A stretch of DNA of 64,000 bases, taken from NCBI RefSeq assembly GCF_003025555.1, contig NZ_PYMH01000005.1, forward strand, positions 62,001 through 126,000. Direction: 5' to 3'. Each line of letters opens with the position of its first letter. Position 1 is the stretch's first letter. This DNA comes from Photobacterium lutimaris (GTDB lineage Bacteria > Pseudomonadota > Gammaproteobacteria > Enterobacterales > Vibrionaceae). Shown here in pieces: positions 25,776 through 35,592 of this stretch. The position numbers were made by a program, and so were the translations under genes. The notes below the pieces were generated by a model that was not told where the DNA came from, ran no database searches, and worked only from the letters and a program-made list of their open reading frames with translations.

Positions 25776-27812
25776 ATGAAAACCAACAAGCCATACCCGC
25801 TTCGCCCAATCGCCCTTGCTATCATCACCCTGACAGCATTGGCCGGCTGTAACGATGAAACCACCTACATTGAGCAGCCAAAGCAAAGCCAGGCCCCGGC
25901 AAAACAGATGCGAGCCGTCTTTACTGACTACCAAGATGCTATCGATACCCTCGACAGTACCGAATTTGGTCAGGTGACCGACCAAATGGCCAGCTCGCGC
26001 CAAGCCGTAGATCGGATGTACTTGGACAAACTGGAAGCAGTCGATCGTAGCGCGTTATCGGATGAGGATAAAATCTACTTCGACACGTTCCAGTTTGATC
26101 GCAATATTGCCATCCGTGGCGCTTCACTGCCCAACCCGAGATTCGGTAATTTCGCTATTCCAATTACCCATTTCTACAATTACATCGACTGGAATGCGAC
26201 CACAGCGGGCGCAGAACAAGAGAGTGCTGATGACTACCACAAGCACATTCAAGTTGTTCGTGAGTTCACCGCCTGGACCAATAACCTGCACTCACAATAT
26301 GCCATGGGTATTGTCGACCAAGCCCGCCTCCCTAAAATCCTGGCCAACCGCTTGATTGAAAGTACCGAGAAAGCCCTCGCTATCGACACGGATCCCTATG
26401 GATTGCTGCGGCTCGGCTTAAAAGACATCAGGCAGCACAGCGATCAATATGACAGTAGCTTTATCGCCGAATATGAAAAGGCTGTTGATGATGCGGCCAA
26501 CGCGGTCAGCGGCTTAGTCGATTTCCTCAAAACAGATTATGTCGATGGGGCCAGAGGCGTAGGCTCAGAAGAAGACACCAATATCGGCTGGGGTGACTTG
26601 CCTAACGGCCAAGCCTGGTACCAGTGGCAACTAGACCGTAACAGTACCACGGGGAAACCGGCGATGGCGCTCAGCCAGCTCGGTGAAGATCTGGTGGCCG
26701 ATGCCAAAGCCGAAATGATTCGCGTTGCTGAGCTTGTTGCCAGTAAGCGTGGAGCGACTCTTCAGGCCAAGTGGCGTGAAGCAGATGGTACCTTCAGCAC
26801 ACGGACATTTAACCTTCGAGACAGTAACGGCAACATCAACCTCAACGAGTTCTTCGATTACCTCAACACTGAGCAGTTCTTCTTTGGCCGCGATGGCAAG
26901 AACGTTTCTGGTACCGAGTTTGCTGAGCGTTGTAAAACCGCGTCTTCTCAAAGTGCCTGTGAAGCCGCTCTCGTCGACTACAACACGTTTAAAACCGACG
27001 CCAACGATGTCGTTGCCAAGTACTTTAAGCCAATCAAAACCGATTACACCATTGTACCGATCCCAGCAAATCGTGAACTGTATGACGGGGTCGGCTCATA
27101 TGGCGGCAATGAGTTCAACCTCAACACCAACCCAGACTACAGCCTACAAAAATGGAATGTCTCGACCTTGTTGCTTCACGAAGCCGCGCCAGGACACCAC
27201 TTCCAGAATGCTTATTCGATTGAATACCCACCAGCAGACAAGCCCGACTACATCCAGAACGTTTGGTACACCGCTTATGCCGAAGGCTGGGCACTCTACA
27301 CAGAATGGTTGGGGCTGGAAATGGGCATTTATGGTGAGCTCAACAATAACGGTAAGCCGACATTTGTTAACGCCACCGGGATGTGCAAACTCGATCTTGA
27401 CTACACCACTTTCCAAGGCGGTATCTATACCGATGCGGAAGAATGTAATGCCCTGCAGTACTTCGGCAGTCTCAATGAAGCCCAGCTTCGTAATATGCGC
27501 TTAGCGGTCGATACCGGCATCCACGCCAAAGGATGGAGCATCAAACAAGCCCAGAACTACATGGATCAAAACTCGGCATTGGGTGATGGTGACATCGAAT
27601 CAGAGAGCTATCGCTATGCCGCTTATGTTGGCCAAGCCGTCTCTTACAAATCGGGCTACTTGGTCATTAAGGATATGCTGGAGAAAGCGCAAGGTGAATT
27701 AGGCGGTCAATTTGAGTGGGCCGCCTTCCATGACCAATTATTGAAGTACGGCGATCAACCAATGGAAGTCGTCGAAACCAGTATTGAAAACTGGATCAAA
27801 ACTCAGCAATAG
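25776..27812 (+). CDS. DUF885-family lipoprotein, probable metallopeptidase
   Basis: A 678-residue lipoprotein with lipobox LAGC (Cys25). The DUF885 fold is mostly helical with the zinc motif HEAAPGHH near residue 467, followed by an EGWALYTEWLG block that supplies the third ligand. This arrangement resembles M32-type carboxypeptidases, and some members have peptidase activity, so export to the cell envelope suggests peptide processing there. The ATG follows AAGGGA. It appears to be a single-gene unit ending in a hairpin. Confidence 0.9.
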   Translation: MKTNKPYPLRPIALAIITLTALAGCNDETTYIEQPKQSQAPAKQMRAVFTDYQDAIDTLDSTEFGQVTDQMASSRQAVDRMYLDKLEAVDRSALSDEDKIYFDTFQFDRNIAIRGASLPNPRFGNFAIPITHFYNYIDWNATTAGAEQESADDYHKHIQVVREFTAWTNNLHSQYAMGIVDQARLPKILANRLIESTEKALAIDTDPYGLLRLGLKDIRQHSDQYDSSFIAEYEKAVDDAANAVSGLVDFLKTDYVDGARGVGSEEDTNIGWGDLPNGQAWYQWQLDRNSTTGKPAMALSQLGEDLVADAKAEMIRVAELVASKRGATLQAKWREADGTFSTRTFNLRDSNGNINLNEFFDYLNTEQFFFGRDGKNVSGTEFAERCKTASSQSACEAALVDYNTFKTDANDVVAKYFKPIKTDYTIVPIPANRELYDGVGSYGGNEFNLNTNPDYSLQKWNVSTLLLHEAAPGHHFQNAYSIEYPPADKPDYIQNVWYTAYAEGWALYTEWLGLEMGIYGELNNNGKPTFVNATGMCKLDLDYTTFQGGIYTDAEECNALQYFGSLNEAQLRNMRLAVDTGIHAKGWSIKQAQNYMDQNSALGDGDIESESYRYAAYVGQAVSYKSGYLVIKDMLEKAQGELGGQFEWAAFHDQLLKYGDQPMEVVETSIENWIKTQQ

Positions 27813-27830
27813 ATAATAGAAAGCAGTATA

Positions 27831-27862
27831 TTGTTGCCTGTCCGCTGGTGGGCGGGCAACAA
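27831..27862 (+). terminator. Hairpin after the DUF885 gene
   Basis: TTGTTGCC pairs perfectly with GGCAACAA, with further GC pairing inside. There is no T-run. It separates the DUF885 gene from a possible micro-ORF. Confidence 0.4.
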
Positions 27863-27889
27863 GGAAACCGGAGGAACAAGAGGAAAAAA

Positions 27890-27952
27890 ATGGGTAAGCA
27901 CCAAGTTAAAGCAAAAGGTTGGCTGGCCAAATGGCTACTCAAGGAACGGTGA
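27890..27952 (+). CDS. Possible 20-residue cationic peptide
   Basis: An ATG preceded by GAGGAAAAAA encodes a 20-residue basic, amphipathic peptide with two Trp (KGWLAKWLLKER at the end). The ribosome-binding site is among the better ones in this stretch. It has no known family and could be a leader, a small membrane peptide or chance. Confidence 0.35.
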   Translation: MGKHQVKAKGWLAKWLLKER

Positions 27953-28321
27953 ACAATAACTATTTACCAGTAACTTACCCGAACGATTATTTGTAGTGAT
28001 GTTAAACTTCACAGGTACGAAGCATGCAACCTGAATTTAACGGGGGCTACTATACCTCGCCAGACGCACAAAAATGTGACATATATCAATCTAGCTCACG
28101 TAAATCGGGGGCAGAAACAAGAGTGTGTAACAAGATGATAATAGGCGTAAATAAATACCTAAAAGCATCATTTTGTTTATATTTTGACTCCTTACCCTCA
28201 TGACATTCCCCCTCGGCACACCAACAGTGCCCTAACTCTAAAATTTCACGACTTGTCGCTCATCTTCGTTTCACTCCATGTCATACTGGCCAAAGCCTCA
28301 TCGAATCGTACAGGAAAAGAT
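27953..28321. other. Intergenic region before the glutathionylspermidine-synthase-like gene
   Basis: About 370 bases with no firm gene. It contains a half-conserved CRP-like motif (TGTGACATATATCAAT near 28075) and AT-rich promoter-like sequence near 28145-28190. Confidence 0.4.
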
Positions 28322-29485
28322 ATGTTAAGGATCAACAGCAAAGAGCGTCCCCACTGGCGGGAGTTAGCCAAAGAATACGGCTTCGGCTTCCACACCATGT
28401 ACGGTGATCCCTACTGGGACGAAACCGGCTATTACCAGTTCACCTTAGAGCAAATAGAGCGCGATCTGGAAGATCCGACTGAGGAAATCCACCAGATGTG
28501 TCTGGAGATCGTCGATGAAGTTGTCGCTGACGAATACTGGTTGCGGCGGTTCCAAATACCAGAAGCAATGTGGCAACCGATCCTTGACTCATGGCGCAGC
28601 CGAGAGCCTTCGCTCTATTCCCGACTCGACTTTGCCTATGACGGAACCGGCTTTGCCAAACTGTATGAAAACAATGCCGATACCCCGACCTCGCTGTACG
28701 AAACCGGGTTTTGGCAGTGGTTGTGGCTGGAAGATATGGTCAACAGCGGGGCGATTCGCCGTGATGCCGATCAGTTCAACCTGCTGCAAGAATTGCTGAT
28801 TGAACGCTTCCAAAGCCTATCACGCCAGCAACCGGGGCAAACCCTGCACTTTTCCTGCTGTAAAGATACCGTTGAGGACAGGGGCACGGTGCAATACATG
28901 GAAGACTGCGCCAAGGAAGCTGGACTGTCTACCGCCTTTGTGTTTGTCGAAGATATAGGGCTCAACGGCAAGAAAGAGTTTACCGACATGACCGACAAAC
29001 CTATCCGTTGGATGTTCAAGCTCTACCCATGGGAATTCATGCTGAGAGAAGAGTATGCCAAGTATCTGCCATCCAACTCGATCAACTGGCTGGAGCCGAT
29101 GTGGAAATCGGTACTGAGCAACAAGGCGTTACTGCCGATGCTGTGGCGCAAGTTCAAAGGACACCCGAATCTACTTCCAGCTTTCTTTGCCGATGATCCC
29201 GGCCTTGGCGAGCTCAAGGATTACGTGATTAAGCCCATATTCGCGCGGGAAGGAGCCAATATCACCATTGTCGAAAACGGCAAGCAAACCTTACGGGTCG
29301 ATGGCCCCTATGGCGACGAAGGCGTGATCTATCAGGCCTACCACCCACTACCGAAATTCAATAACGCCTACACCTTGATAGGCAGCTGGCTGGTTGATGA
29401 TAAAGCCGGAGGGATATCCATCAGGGAAGATAGCTCAAGGGTAACCCAAGATATGTCGCGCTATCTGCCGCATATCATTTTGTAG
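28322..29485 (+). CDS. Glutathionylspermidine synthase-family protein (YgiC/YjfC-like)
   Basis: A 387-residue ATP-grasp protein, the same length as E. coli YgiC (386). Family landmarks include RPHWRELAKEYGF, DFAYDGTGFAKLYENNADTPTSLYE, WFMFKLYPWE-type MFKLYPWEFM and KPIFAREGANI. Full-length glutathionylspermidine synthase joins glutathione and spermidine; the YgiC branch lacks the amidase part and its product is not settled. I chose the ATG at 28322, with AGGAAA upstream, over a longer frame without support. Confidence 0.9.
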   Translation: MLRINSKERPHWRELAKEYGFGFHTMYGDPYWDETGYYQFTLEQIERDLEDPTEEIHQMCLEIVDEVVADEYWLRRFQIPEAMWQPILDSWRSREPSLYSRLDFAYDGTGFAKLYENNADTPTSLYETGFWQWLWLEDMVNSGAIRRDADQFNLLQELLIERFQSLSRQQPGQTLHFSCCKDTVEDRGTVQYMEDCAKEAGLSTAFVFVEDIGLNGKKEFTDMTDKPIRWMFKLYPWEFMLREEYAKYLPSNSINWLEPMWKSVLSNKALLPMLWRKFKGHPNLLPAFFADDPGLGELKDYVIKPIFAREGANITIVENGKQTLRVDGPYGDEGVIYQAYHPLPKFNNAYTLIGSWLVDDKAGGISIREDSSRVTQDMSRYLPHIIL

Positions 29486-29680
29486 CTAAACACTGAGTTA
29501 AAAGCGTAGTAAAAAATTCGGTATTACAACTAAATCATCGTGACCCTATCCGGGAGCTATACTCTAGATCTAATATCTTGAAAAGCTTTGCATTACTTTG
29601 TTACATATTCAGCGCAGCGAAAGCCTCGATGAGTATAACAACGGGACAAAGGACAAGATTTAATCTGCATTGGCTCCCCT

Positions 29681-30667
29681 ATGGATAAAAACTATAAGCA
29701 ATACTCAGCGCTCATTGCTCTTTCTTCTACATGCTTTGTTGGCCAAGCCTACGCCAACAATGAACAACGCTATGCCGATTATGGCCCGCTAAAAACCTAT
29801 GCCCAGTCCCCCTTGCAATCAAATGCATTAACACCGCTGGTGAGAACCGGTTTCAGTCATACGCCAGATACCGTCGAACTCTACGCCACCAGTACTATTG
29901 CCAGTGTCTGGGCGCATACCGATGATTACAGCGCCGATTACTACCAAAATGCGCTTTCGATCGGTAGCTTTTGGCAGCTAAATAACAAATGGGCATTGGA
30001 GCTCGATTACACCTGGCGCTTTGCCGCAAACAACCACCTTGATACCCTGACCAAGGCGTTCCACGACTGGTTTGGTATCGGCCAAAATGGCCGCGATGAA
30101 GTCGATGACCACTCCTTCGATATCTCGGTGCCGCAATACGGCGTCGAAATCCATGACTTTGAAGGCGAGACCATTAGCAATGCCTTCTCTTTCTATACCA
30201 GTTACCAATTGCTGGAAAACCGTCATCACGGTTTATCGCTGGGTGGCTCGCTATATTTCAACTATGTTGGCAGCGGACCATTCAAAACCAGTAATTTCGA
30301 GCAGGCACTGCAGCTCAATTACAGCTACCGAACCGGCAAGCACAGCGTCTATACCCTACTCGGTGTCTCCTACCGCCATGATGATGAAGTGCTGGCACAA
30401 ATCAAATACAACAAATTTGCCTTCTCCACCGGCGTCAGTTACCAATACCAGATCAGCCCTAAGCACCGCTTTCTCACGGAAGTACATGTTTATGAAGGGG
30501 CCAGTGATGCCACATCGGATTTGAGTGAGCCCTCTACCGAATTTCTGCTGGGCTACCGTTACCACACCAAAAGCGGGGCGATTGAGCTTTCGATGATTGA
30601 AAATGTCTTCAATATGGATAACAGCACCGACATCGCCTTTACCGTCGGTTATCGCCACCGGATGTAA
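29681..30667 (+). CDS. DUF3187 outer-membrane protein
   Basis: A 328-residue exported protein with a signal peptide (cleavage likely after AYA, residue 25). The rest is made of alternating amphipathic beta strands ending in an aromatic/basic C-terminus (FTVGYRHRM), as in outer-membrane barrels. The strand pattern and the LRTGFSHTPDTVELYAT-like N-terminal block fit DUF3187. The function of the family is unknown. Confidence 0.8.
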   Translation: MDKNYKQYSALIALSSTCFVGQAYANNEQRYADYGPLKTYAQSPLQSNALTPLVRTGFSHTPDTVELYATSTIASVWAHTDDYSADYYQNALSIGSFWQLNNKWALELDYTWRFAANNHLDTLTKAFHDWFGIGQNGRDEVDDHSFDISVPQYGVEIHDFEGETISNAFSFYTSYQLLENRHHGLSLGGSLYFNYVGSGPFKTSNFEQALQLNYSYRTGKHSVYTLLGVSYRHDDEVLAQIKYNKFAFSTGVSYQYQISPKHRFLTEVHVYEGASDATSDLSEPSTEFLLGYRYHTKSGAIELSMIENVFNMDNSTDIAFTVGYRHRM

Positions 30668-30690
30668 CCCTAGCCCGAACCCGAAAACAA

Positions 30691-30703
30691 TTTACATTGT
30701 AAA
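30691..30703. other. parS2-like centromere site (distal copy)
   Basis: TTTACATTGTAAA is an exact match to the core of the Vibrio chromosome II partition site (consensus NTTTACANTGTAAAN). It lies just after the DUF3187 gene, about 30 kb from the parAB genes, and ParB2 should bind it. Confidence 0.8.
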
Positions 30704-30835
30704 TTTTTTCGCCACCCCGCCAGTTTATTGCTCTGTTCGCATCAAGAAACATTAAATAAAAAACACTGTATTGAAGATGAATAGTTTTCACAATATCATA
30801 CCGCCATCTGTCGATTGATATATGGCACCAGCCCA

Positions 30836-31291
30836 GTGAATAGACTTACTTTAATCATCTGTACTTCCCTGCTCTCCGCTTGTTCATACAATGCAGCTCC
30901 AGTTGTCGGCTCGCACGACAATACCCAGTTAGAATACGAACAAGACTTGGCCGAATGCCGCCAAAAAACACAGCAAGTCGATAAAAGCGAGGCCGTACGT
31001 ACCAGCGCCACTAATATGGCGTTGATAGGTACCGCTGCAGGTGCAATTGGTGGGTTACTTACCGATGACGTTGGCATGGGTGAAAGTATGGTATGGGGAC
31101 TCGCGCTCGGCGCAGGCACCGGCGCAGCAATAGGTTCAGTCAAAGCAACCCAAACCCAAGCTTTAGTATTACGTCGCTGCATGGAGCTCAAGGGCTATGA
31201 GATCCTCGATGCCGAAGTAGAGGATCTGGCCAGTGTCGAGCTTGAGGCCGACACACAATCAAACAACGCACAGCAGATCGCTGCAAACTGA
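30836..31291 (+). CDS. Glycine-zipper lipoprotein
   Basis: An envelope lipoprotein of about 151 residues with lipobox LSAC (Cys16 from the GTG at 30836). A glycine-zipper segment follows (GTAAGAIGGLL and ALGAGTGAAIGS), of the kind that inserts in or associates with membranes. A paired Cys pattern is present (AECRQ and RRCMELKGYEI), and RRCMELKGY is common in the Rick_17kDa/YMGG relatives. The start is uncertain; a TTG at 30815 is also open and neither has a strong ribosome-binding site. Confidence 0.75.
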   Translation: MNRLTLIICTSLLSACSYNAAPVVGSHDNTQLEYEQDLAECRQKTQQVDKSEAVRTSATNMALIGTAAGAIGGLLTDDVGMGESMVWGLALGAGTGAAIGSVKATQTQALVLRRCMELKGYEILDAEVEDLASVELEADTQSNNAQQIAAN

Positions 31292-31320
31292 ACACGTCTA
31301 CATCGTCCTCACGCCCATTA

Positions 31321-32244
31321 TCACGACTCGGTGTTAATGGGGTGTTTTTTCATGCGCTGTTCAAACTGCTCGACCAAAAAATCCACCAGCACCCGCAGCC
31401 GCTTGGGCATCAATTTACGCTGTGGATAGACCAAGCTCAGAGGCACCAAAGGCATTTCCCATTCCGGCAGCAGCTGGATCAATTTACCTGACACAAAATG
31501 TTCCCGGCAGATAAATTCAGGCAAGAGAGCAATCCCCAAGCCGTCAAGGCAAGCCGACAGCGATGCCGTAATGGTATTGACCTTCAGGCGGTAAGGCAGA
31601 TCAATACTCACCGCCCCCCCTTCGTGCATCAAATGCCAATTGGGGATTTTCACCGCCTTGTTATGGACCTTGATTTGATGGTGCGGGGCTTTGAGATCCG
31701 AAGGGCTGTCAATCAAACCATATTGTGTAAGGTATTCAGGGCTGGCAGCCAGTACCCGGCGAGACTCCGTCAGCTTTCTCGACACTAAACTCGAATCATC
31801 CAACTCACCGACTTGGGCGTACAGATCGATCCCCTCACCGATAATATCGACTTCGCGGTTGGTCATTTCGACATGGAGGGAAACATGCGGGTATTGCTTT
31901 AGAAATGCATTCAATAAGCCACCCAATACCTGATGGCCCAATTCGACCGGCATCACGACATACAGTCGACCTCGGATCAAATCCTGATTGGCGCTGACTT
32001 CAAGCTCGGCCTGGCCCATGATCTCCAGCATCTGGACACAGGACTGATAAAACGCTTCACCTTCGGGCGTTAAAATCAAGCTGCGGGTAGAGCGCGTGAT
32101 CAAACGCACACCAAGGTGCTCTTCCAACTCCGCAACTTTGCGGCTAACGGTCGATTTGGTCATATCCAAAACATCAGCCGCTTGTGTAAAACTTCCACAA
32201 TCAACAACTTGTGAAAAAATCGCTACCGAATTCAAATCCATCAC
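31321..32244 (-). CDS. LysR-family transcriptional regulator
   Basis: A 307-residue LysR protein: winged helix-turn-helix at about residues 18-40 (FTQAADVLDMTKSTVSRKVA) and a C-terminal effector domain. It is divergent from a HlyD/EmrB-type efflux pair with about 180 bases between the start codons, so it probably activates or represses the pump in response to an exported compound. Confidence 0.9.
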   Translation of the reverse strand: MMDLNSVAIFSQVVDCGSFTQAADVLDMTKSTVSRKVAELEEHLGVRLITRSTRSLILTPEGEAFYQSCVQMLEIMGQAELEVSANQDLIRGRLYVVMPVELGHQVLGGLLNAFLKQYPHVSLHVEMTNREVDIIGEGIDLYAQVGELDDSSLVSRKLTESRRVLAASPEYLTQYGLIDSPSDLKAPHHQIKVHNKAVKIPNWHLMHEGGAVSIDLPYRLKVNTITASLSACLDGLGIALLPEFICREHFVSGKLIQLLPEWEMPLVPLSLVYPQRKLMPKRLRVLVDFLVEQFEQRMKKHPINTES

Positions 32245-32426
32245 AACCCAGCCTTCTGCCTATTAGTACAATTTGTGCAACAGTGTTTCCCTTTTTTCCT
32301 ATCTTATCAACCAATCGATATCATTTACAATTTGACACACTTTTCAAAGCCAATTCTTATAAGCCCAAATATTCCCCGCAGAGAACCTGTAGCTTGATAT
32401 CACTTGGGTATAAAAACGAGGGTAAA

Positions 32427-33527
32427 ATGACCGAACAACGCCAAGCTTCCAAAGCAGATGCGCCTAACAATTCACAAGCAGCGCCAAACACGCTTCCCAA
32501 GCGTCACAAGAAAAAAGCGCCACTGATCGCTACCTTGATCATGCTTTCGCTAGGCGCACTAGGCGGTGGCTACTGGTTTGGCTATGGCCAATATTTCGAA
32601 TCAACGGATAATGCCTACCTACAGGGTGATATCACCAACATCAGCCCAAAAGTCGGCGGCTATATTACTGCATCATTTGTCTCTGATAACCAGCCAGTCA
32701 AAGCCGGTGATCTGCTGGCCAAAATTGACGACCGCGACTTCGAAGCAGCATTGGATCAGGCCAAGGCGAATTTAGCGGTCAGCCAAGCCGCTATCGACAA
32801 CCTTCATGCCCAAGAGCAATTACAAAAAACCCAGATCCGTCAAGTACAAAGCCAAATCGCCTCAGCTACAGCCGAGTTCGATCGCGCCAAACAACAAGTG
32901 ACCCGAACCCGCAGCCTGCTCAAACGCAATTACTCATCACAAGATGAACTCGATAGCATGACCTCGCACCAGAAGGTCACCGCAGCACAGCTCGAAGAAG
33001 CCAATGCCAGCTACCAAGGTGCTAAAGATCAACTCGTGGTGATTGCCAGTCAGGTCAAACAAGCCGAAGCGGCAATGACCGAAGCACAAGCACAGCTTGA
33101 ACAGGCCGAACTCAACCTTGCCTACACCAACATCTATGCGCCGGTTGATGGCATTGTTGGCAAACGCAGCCTTCGGGTTGGCCTCTATGTTCAACCGGGT
33201 ATGCCATTGATGAGTTTGGTACCGACCAGCAATGTATGGATTGAAGCCAACTTCAAAGAGACCCAACTTGGTGGGATCCATCAGGGCCAAAGTGTCACCG
33301 TAGAGCTCGACGCCTTCCCCGATCACCCTCTGCAGGGAGTGGTCGATAGCTTCTCGCCGGCCACCGGCGCGAAATTCGCGCTATTACCGCCCGAGAATGC
33401 GACCGGTAACTTCACCAAGATAGTTCAGCGGGTACCGGTAAAAATAACCATTCCGGACCCACAGAGTCTGAAAGGCCGGTTGATCCCTGGTTTGTCCGTC
33501 GTGGCGACTGTCGATACACGAGGCTAA
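32427..33527 (+). CDS. HlyD-family adaptor of an EmrAB-type efflux pump
   Basis: A 366-residue membrane fusion protein with a cytoplasmic basic N-terminus, one membrane helix (about residues 33-55) and the EmrA signature FESTDNAYLQGDITNISPKV. A long coiled coil and the second lipoyl half (YTNIYAPVDGIVGKRSLRVG) follow. It links an inner-membrane MFS exporter to an outer-membrane channel. I chose the ATG at 32427 after GAGGG; the open frame extends upstream over the promoter. The MFS gene begins four bases after its stop codon. Confidence 0.9.
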   Translation: MTEQRQASKADAPNNSQAAPNTLPKRHKKKAPLIATLIMLSLGALGGGYWFGYGQYFESTDNAYLQGDITNISPKVGGYITASFVSDNQPVKAGDLLAKIDDRDFEAALDQAKANLAVSQAAIDNLHAQEQLQKTQIRQVQSQIASATAEFDRAKQQVTRTRSLLKRNYSSQDELDSMTSHQKVTAAQLEEANASYQGAKDQLVVIASQVKQAEAAMTEAQAQLEQAELNLAYTNIYAPVDGIVGKRSLRVGLYVQPGMPLMSLVPTSNVWIEANFKETQLGGIHQGQSVTVELDAFPDHPLQGVVDSFSPATGAKFALLPPENATGNFTKIVQRVPVKITIPDPQSLKGRLIPGLSVVATVDTRG

Positions 33528-33530
33528 GTC

Positions 33531-35096
33531 ATGGGTGCAGAGATCACAACAAGCCAGCAGCCACAAGCTGCTGAAAGCGAATCGCTCCATGTTCCACGTC
33601 GCCACTGGATTGCGCTATTCGGCGGCTTGATTGGCGCCTTTATGGCAATTTTGGATATCCAAATCACCAACTCCTCGCTCAAAGATATTCAAGGGGCACT
33701 GTCTGCCACACTGGATGAAAGCTCGTGGATTTCCACCTCCTATTTGGTGGCAGAAATGATCGCGATCCCGCTCAGTGGCTGGTTATCAAAAGCGCTGGGC
33801 AAACGCCGTTATTTAACCTGGACGACAGTGATTTTCACCCTGTCATCCTTCCTGTGCTCATTGTCATGGAACATGAGCTCAATGATTGTGTTTCGCGCCA
33901 TGCAGGGCTTCAGCGGCGGTGCCTTGATCCCACTGGCGTTCTCGCTGGTCATTCAGCTACTGCCAATTCAGAAGCGAGCCGTCGGGATGGCGTTGTTCGG
34001 TGTGACCGCTACCTTTGCTCCGTCTATCGGGCCGACTTTCGGTGGCTGGCTAACTGAAAACCTGTCATGGCATTACATTTTCTATATCAACATCCCACCA
34101 GCGATCTTGGTGATATCCATGATCCGCTACGGATTGGATGATGAACCGCTCAATCTCGGCTCCTTGCTCAAAGCCGACTGGTTCGGGATTGTTACTATGG
34201 CCCTTGGGCTTGGTTGTTTAGAAGTAGTGTTGGAAGAAGGCAACCGCGAAGAATGGTTTAGCTCGAGTTTTATTGTCACTCTGGCAATCATCTCCGCCGT
34301 CAGCTTGGTCTATTTCGTCATTAACGAGCTGCAGCACAAAAAACCGCTGGTTAACCTGCGTTTGCTGCGCGAAAGACAGTTTGCCATGTCGTGTCTGGCC
34401 TATTTGATCCTCGGGATGGCGCTGCTCGGTTCGATTTATGTCCTGCCGCTTTATCTCACTCAAATCCAGCACTACAACGCGATGGAAATCGGTGAAGTAT
34501 TGATGTGGATGGGCTTCCCGCAGTTGTTGCTGTTCCCTATCGTGCCTAAATTGGTCCAGTTCATCAAACCTAAGTATCTGGTCACTTTCGGCTTTGCCAT
34601 GTTTGGTTTGAGCTGTTACGTCAACACCCACATGACCGTCGACTTCGGCGGCCAACAGCTGATCCTCTCCATGGTGCTCCGCGCCATCGGTAGCCCGTTT
34701 ATCATGGTGCCTTTGTCATTGGTAGCGATGAAACACATCAGCAAAGCCGATACGCCGGATGCATCGACGCTGACCAATGTCATGCGTAACCTCGGCGGGG
34801 CATTCAGTATCGCGATTATTGCCACCCTGCTGGATAACAAAACCCGGGAACACCTCGGGCACATCAAGGAATCACTGCCAAGTGTCAGCACCAATGGCTG
34901 GCAGCAATTGCTGCAGCAGAGTGATTTTTTCATTAAGGCGGGGAGTGATGCAGGCACCGCGATGCAACAAGCTCAGGCAACTCTGCTATCCACCATGCAG
35001 CGTGATGCGGCTATTATGGCTTACAACGATGTGTTCCTGATGATGACAGCCTTTCTGGCTTTCGCAGCGGTACTGATCATGTGTATGGATGATTGA
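33531..35096 (+). CDS. DHA2-family MFS efflux permease (EmrB-like)
   Basis: A 521-residue, 14-helix drug:proton antiporter. Motif C (TATFAPSIGPTFGGWL) and the N-terminal FMAILDIQITNSSLKDIQGAL block, which is EmrB-like, are clear. It forms a tripartite pump with the HlyD-type adaptor upstream and probably a TolC channel from elsewhere. Substrates would be hydrophobic drugs or uncouplers by family analogy. The pair is likely controlled by the divergent LysR gene. Confidence 0.92.
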   Translation: MGAEITTSQQPQAAESESLHVPRRHWIALFGGLIGAFMAILDIQITNSSLKDIQGALSATLDESSWISTSYLVAEMIAIPLSGWLSKALGKRRYLTWTTVIFTLSSFLCSLSWNMSSMIVFRAMQGFSGGALIPLAFSLVIQLLPIQKRAVGMALFGVTATFAPSIGPTFGGWLTENLSWHYIFYINIPPAILVISMIRYGLDDEPLNLGSLLKADWFGIVTMALGLGCLEVVLEEGNREEWFSSSFIVTLAIISAVSLVYFVINELQHKKPLVNLRLLRERQFAMSCLAYLILGMALLGSIYVLPLYLTQIQHYNAMEIGEVLMWMGFPQLLLFPIVPKLVQFIKPKYLVTFGFAMFGLSCYVNTHMTVDFGGQQLILSMVLRAIGSPFIMVPLSLVAMKHISKADTPDASTLTNVMRNLGGAFSIAIIATLLDNKTREHLGHIKESLPSVSTNGWQQLLQQSDFFIKAGSDAGTAMQQAQATLLSTMQRDAAIMAYNDVFLMMTAFLAFAAVLIMCMDD

Positions 35097-35144
35097 CGAT
35101 GGTCGCGTTGAGCACCAATAGCCACATTTGAAGGTGGGAAATCA

Positions 35145-35175
35145 ATCTGGGCTGAAAAAAAAATTTAGCCCAGAT
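35145..35175 (+). terminator. Hairpin after the efflux pair
   Basis: A perfect nine-pair stem, ATCTGGGCT/AGCCCAGAT, encloses a loop of A and T. A second small hairpin (ACCCAC/GTGGGT, 35191-35210) follows and is trailed by T-rich sequence, so the two may act together. Confidence 0.6.
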
Positions 35176-35256
35176 AATACTCTGTCAGGCACCCACGTTA
35201 AAAAGTGGGTAACCTCTTACTTTTTGACTAAAACCATATTGATAATAAATACTTAC

Positions 35257-35460
35257 TTAATTTTCGTCAGACAACTTACTTTGCAATGTAGCGATTTGTT
35301 TCCAGCTTTGAGGATATTTGTCCCCTAGAACAAGAAAGAAGCTCTTCATTTCCAAGTTTTCTTCAATTGCTATATCTGTAATCCGTGTCAAATAGATTTC
35401 GTCAGTTTCACAAGAGCGTATAGGGTTACGCTCCAAAAAAAGCATTACTTCGTTTTTCAT
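35257..35460 (-). CDS. Small hypothetical protein, 67 residues
   Basis: An acidic, helical small protein with no signal peptide. The ATG at 35460 has GAGGTG six bases upstream, a good site that supports translation. It is flanked by AT-rich sequence on both sides. No family was recognised. Confidence 0.5.
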   Translation of the reverse strand: MKNEVMLFLERNPIRSCETDEIYLTRITDIAIEENLEMKSFFLVLGDKYPQSWKQIATLQSKLSDEN

Positions 35461-35592
35461 ACACGACACCTCATAGTTAACATTATTAACAGTAACATAT
35501 AATTATAATAACAACCCAACTGTTTCTCAACAATGCAAAACAGTTAAGCTCATGCTTTAAAGGGCATTATTGCCTAAATCAATTGAATATCG

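Noticed and set aside
26725..27504. 259-codon frame within the DUF885 gene
   Set aside because: A shifted-frame shadow of a full-length DUF885 gene with an intact zinc motif; the Ser/Thr/Pro-rich translation is typical of such shadows.
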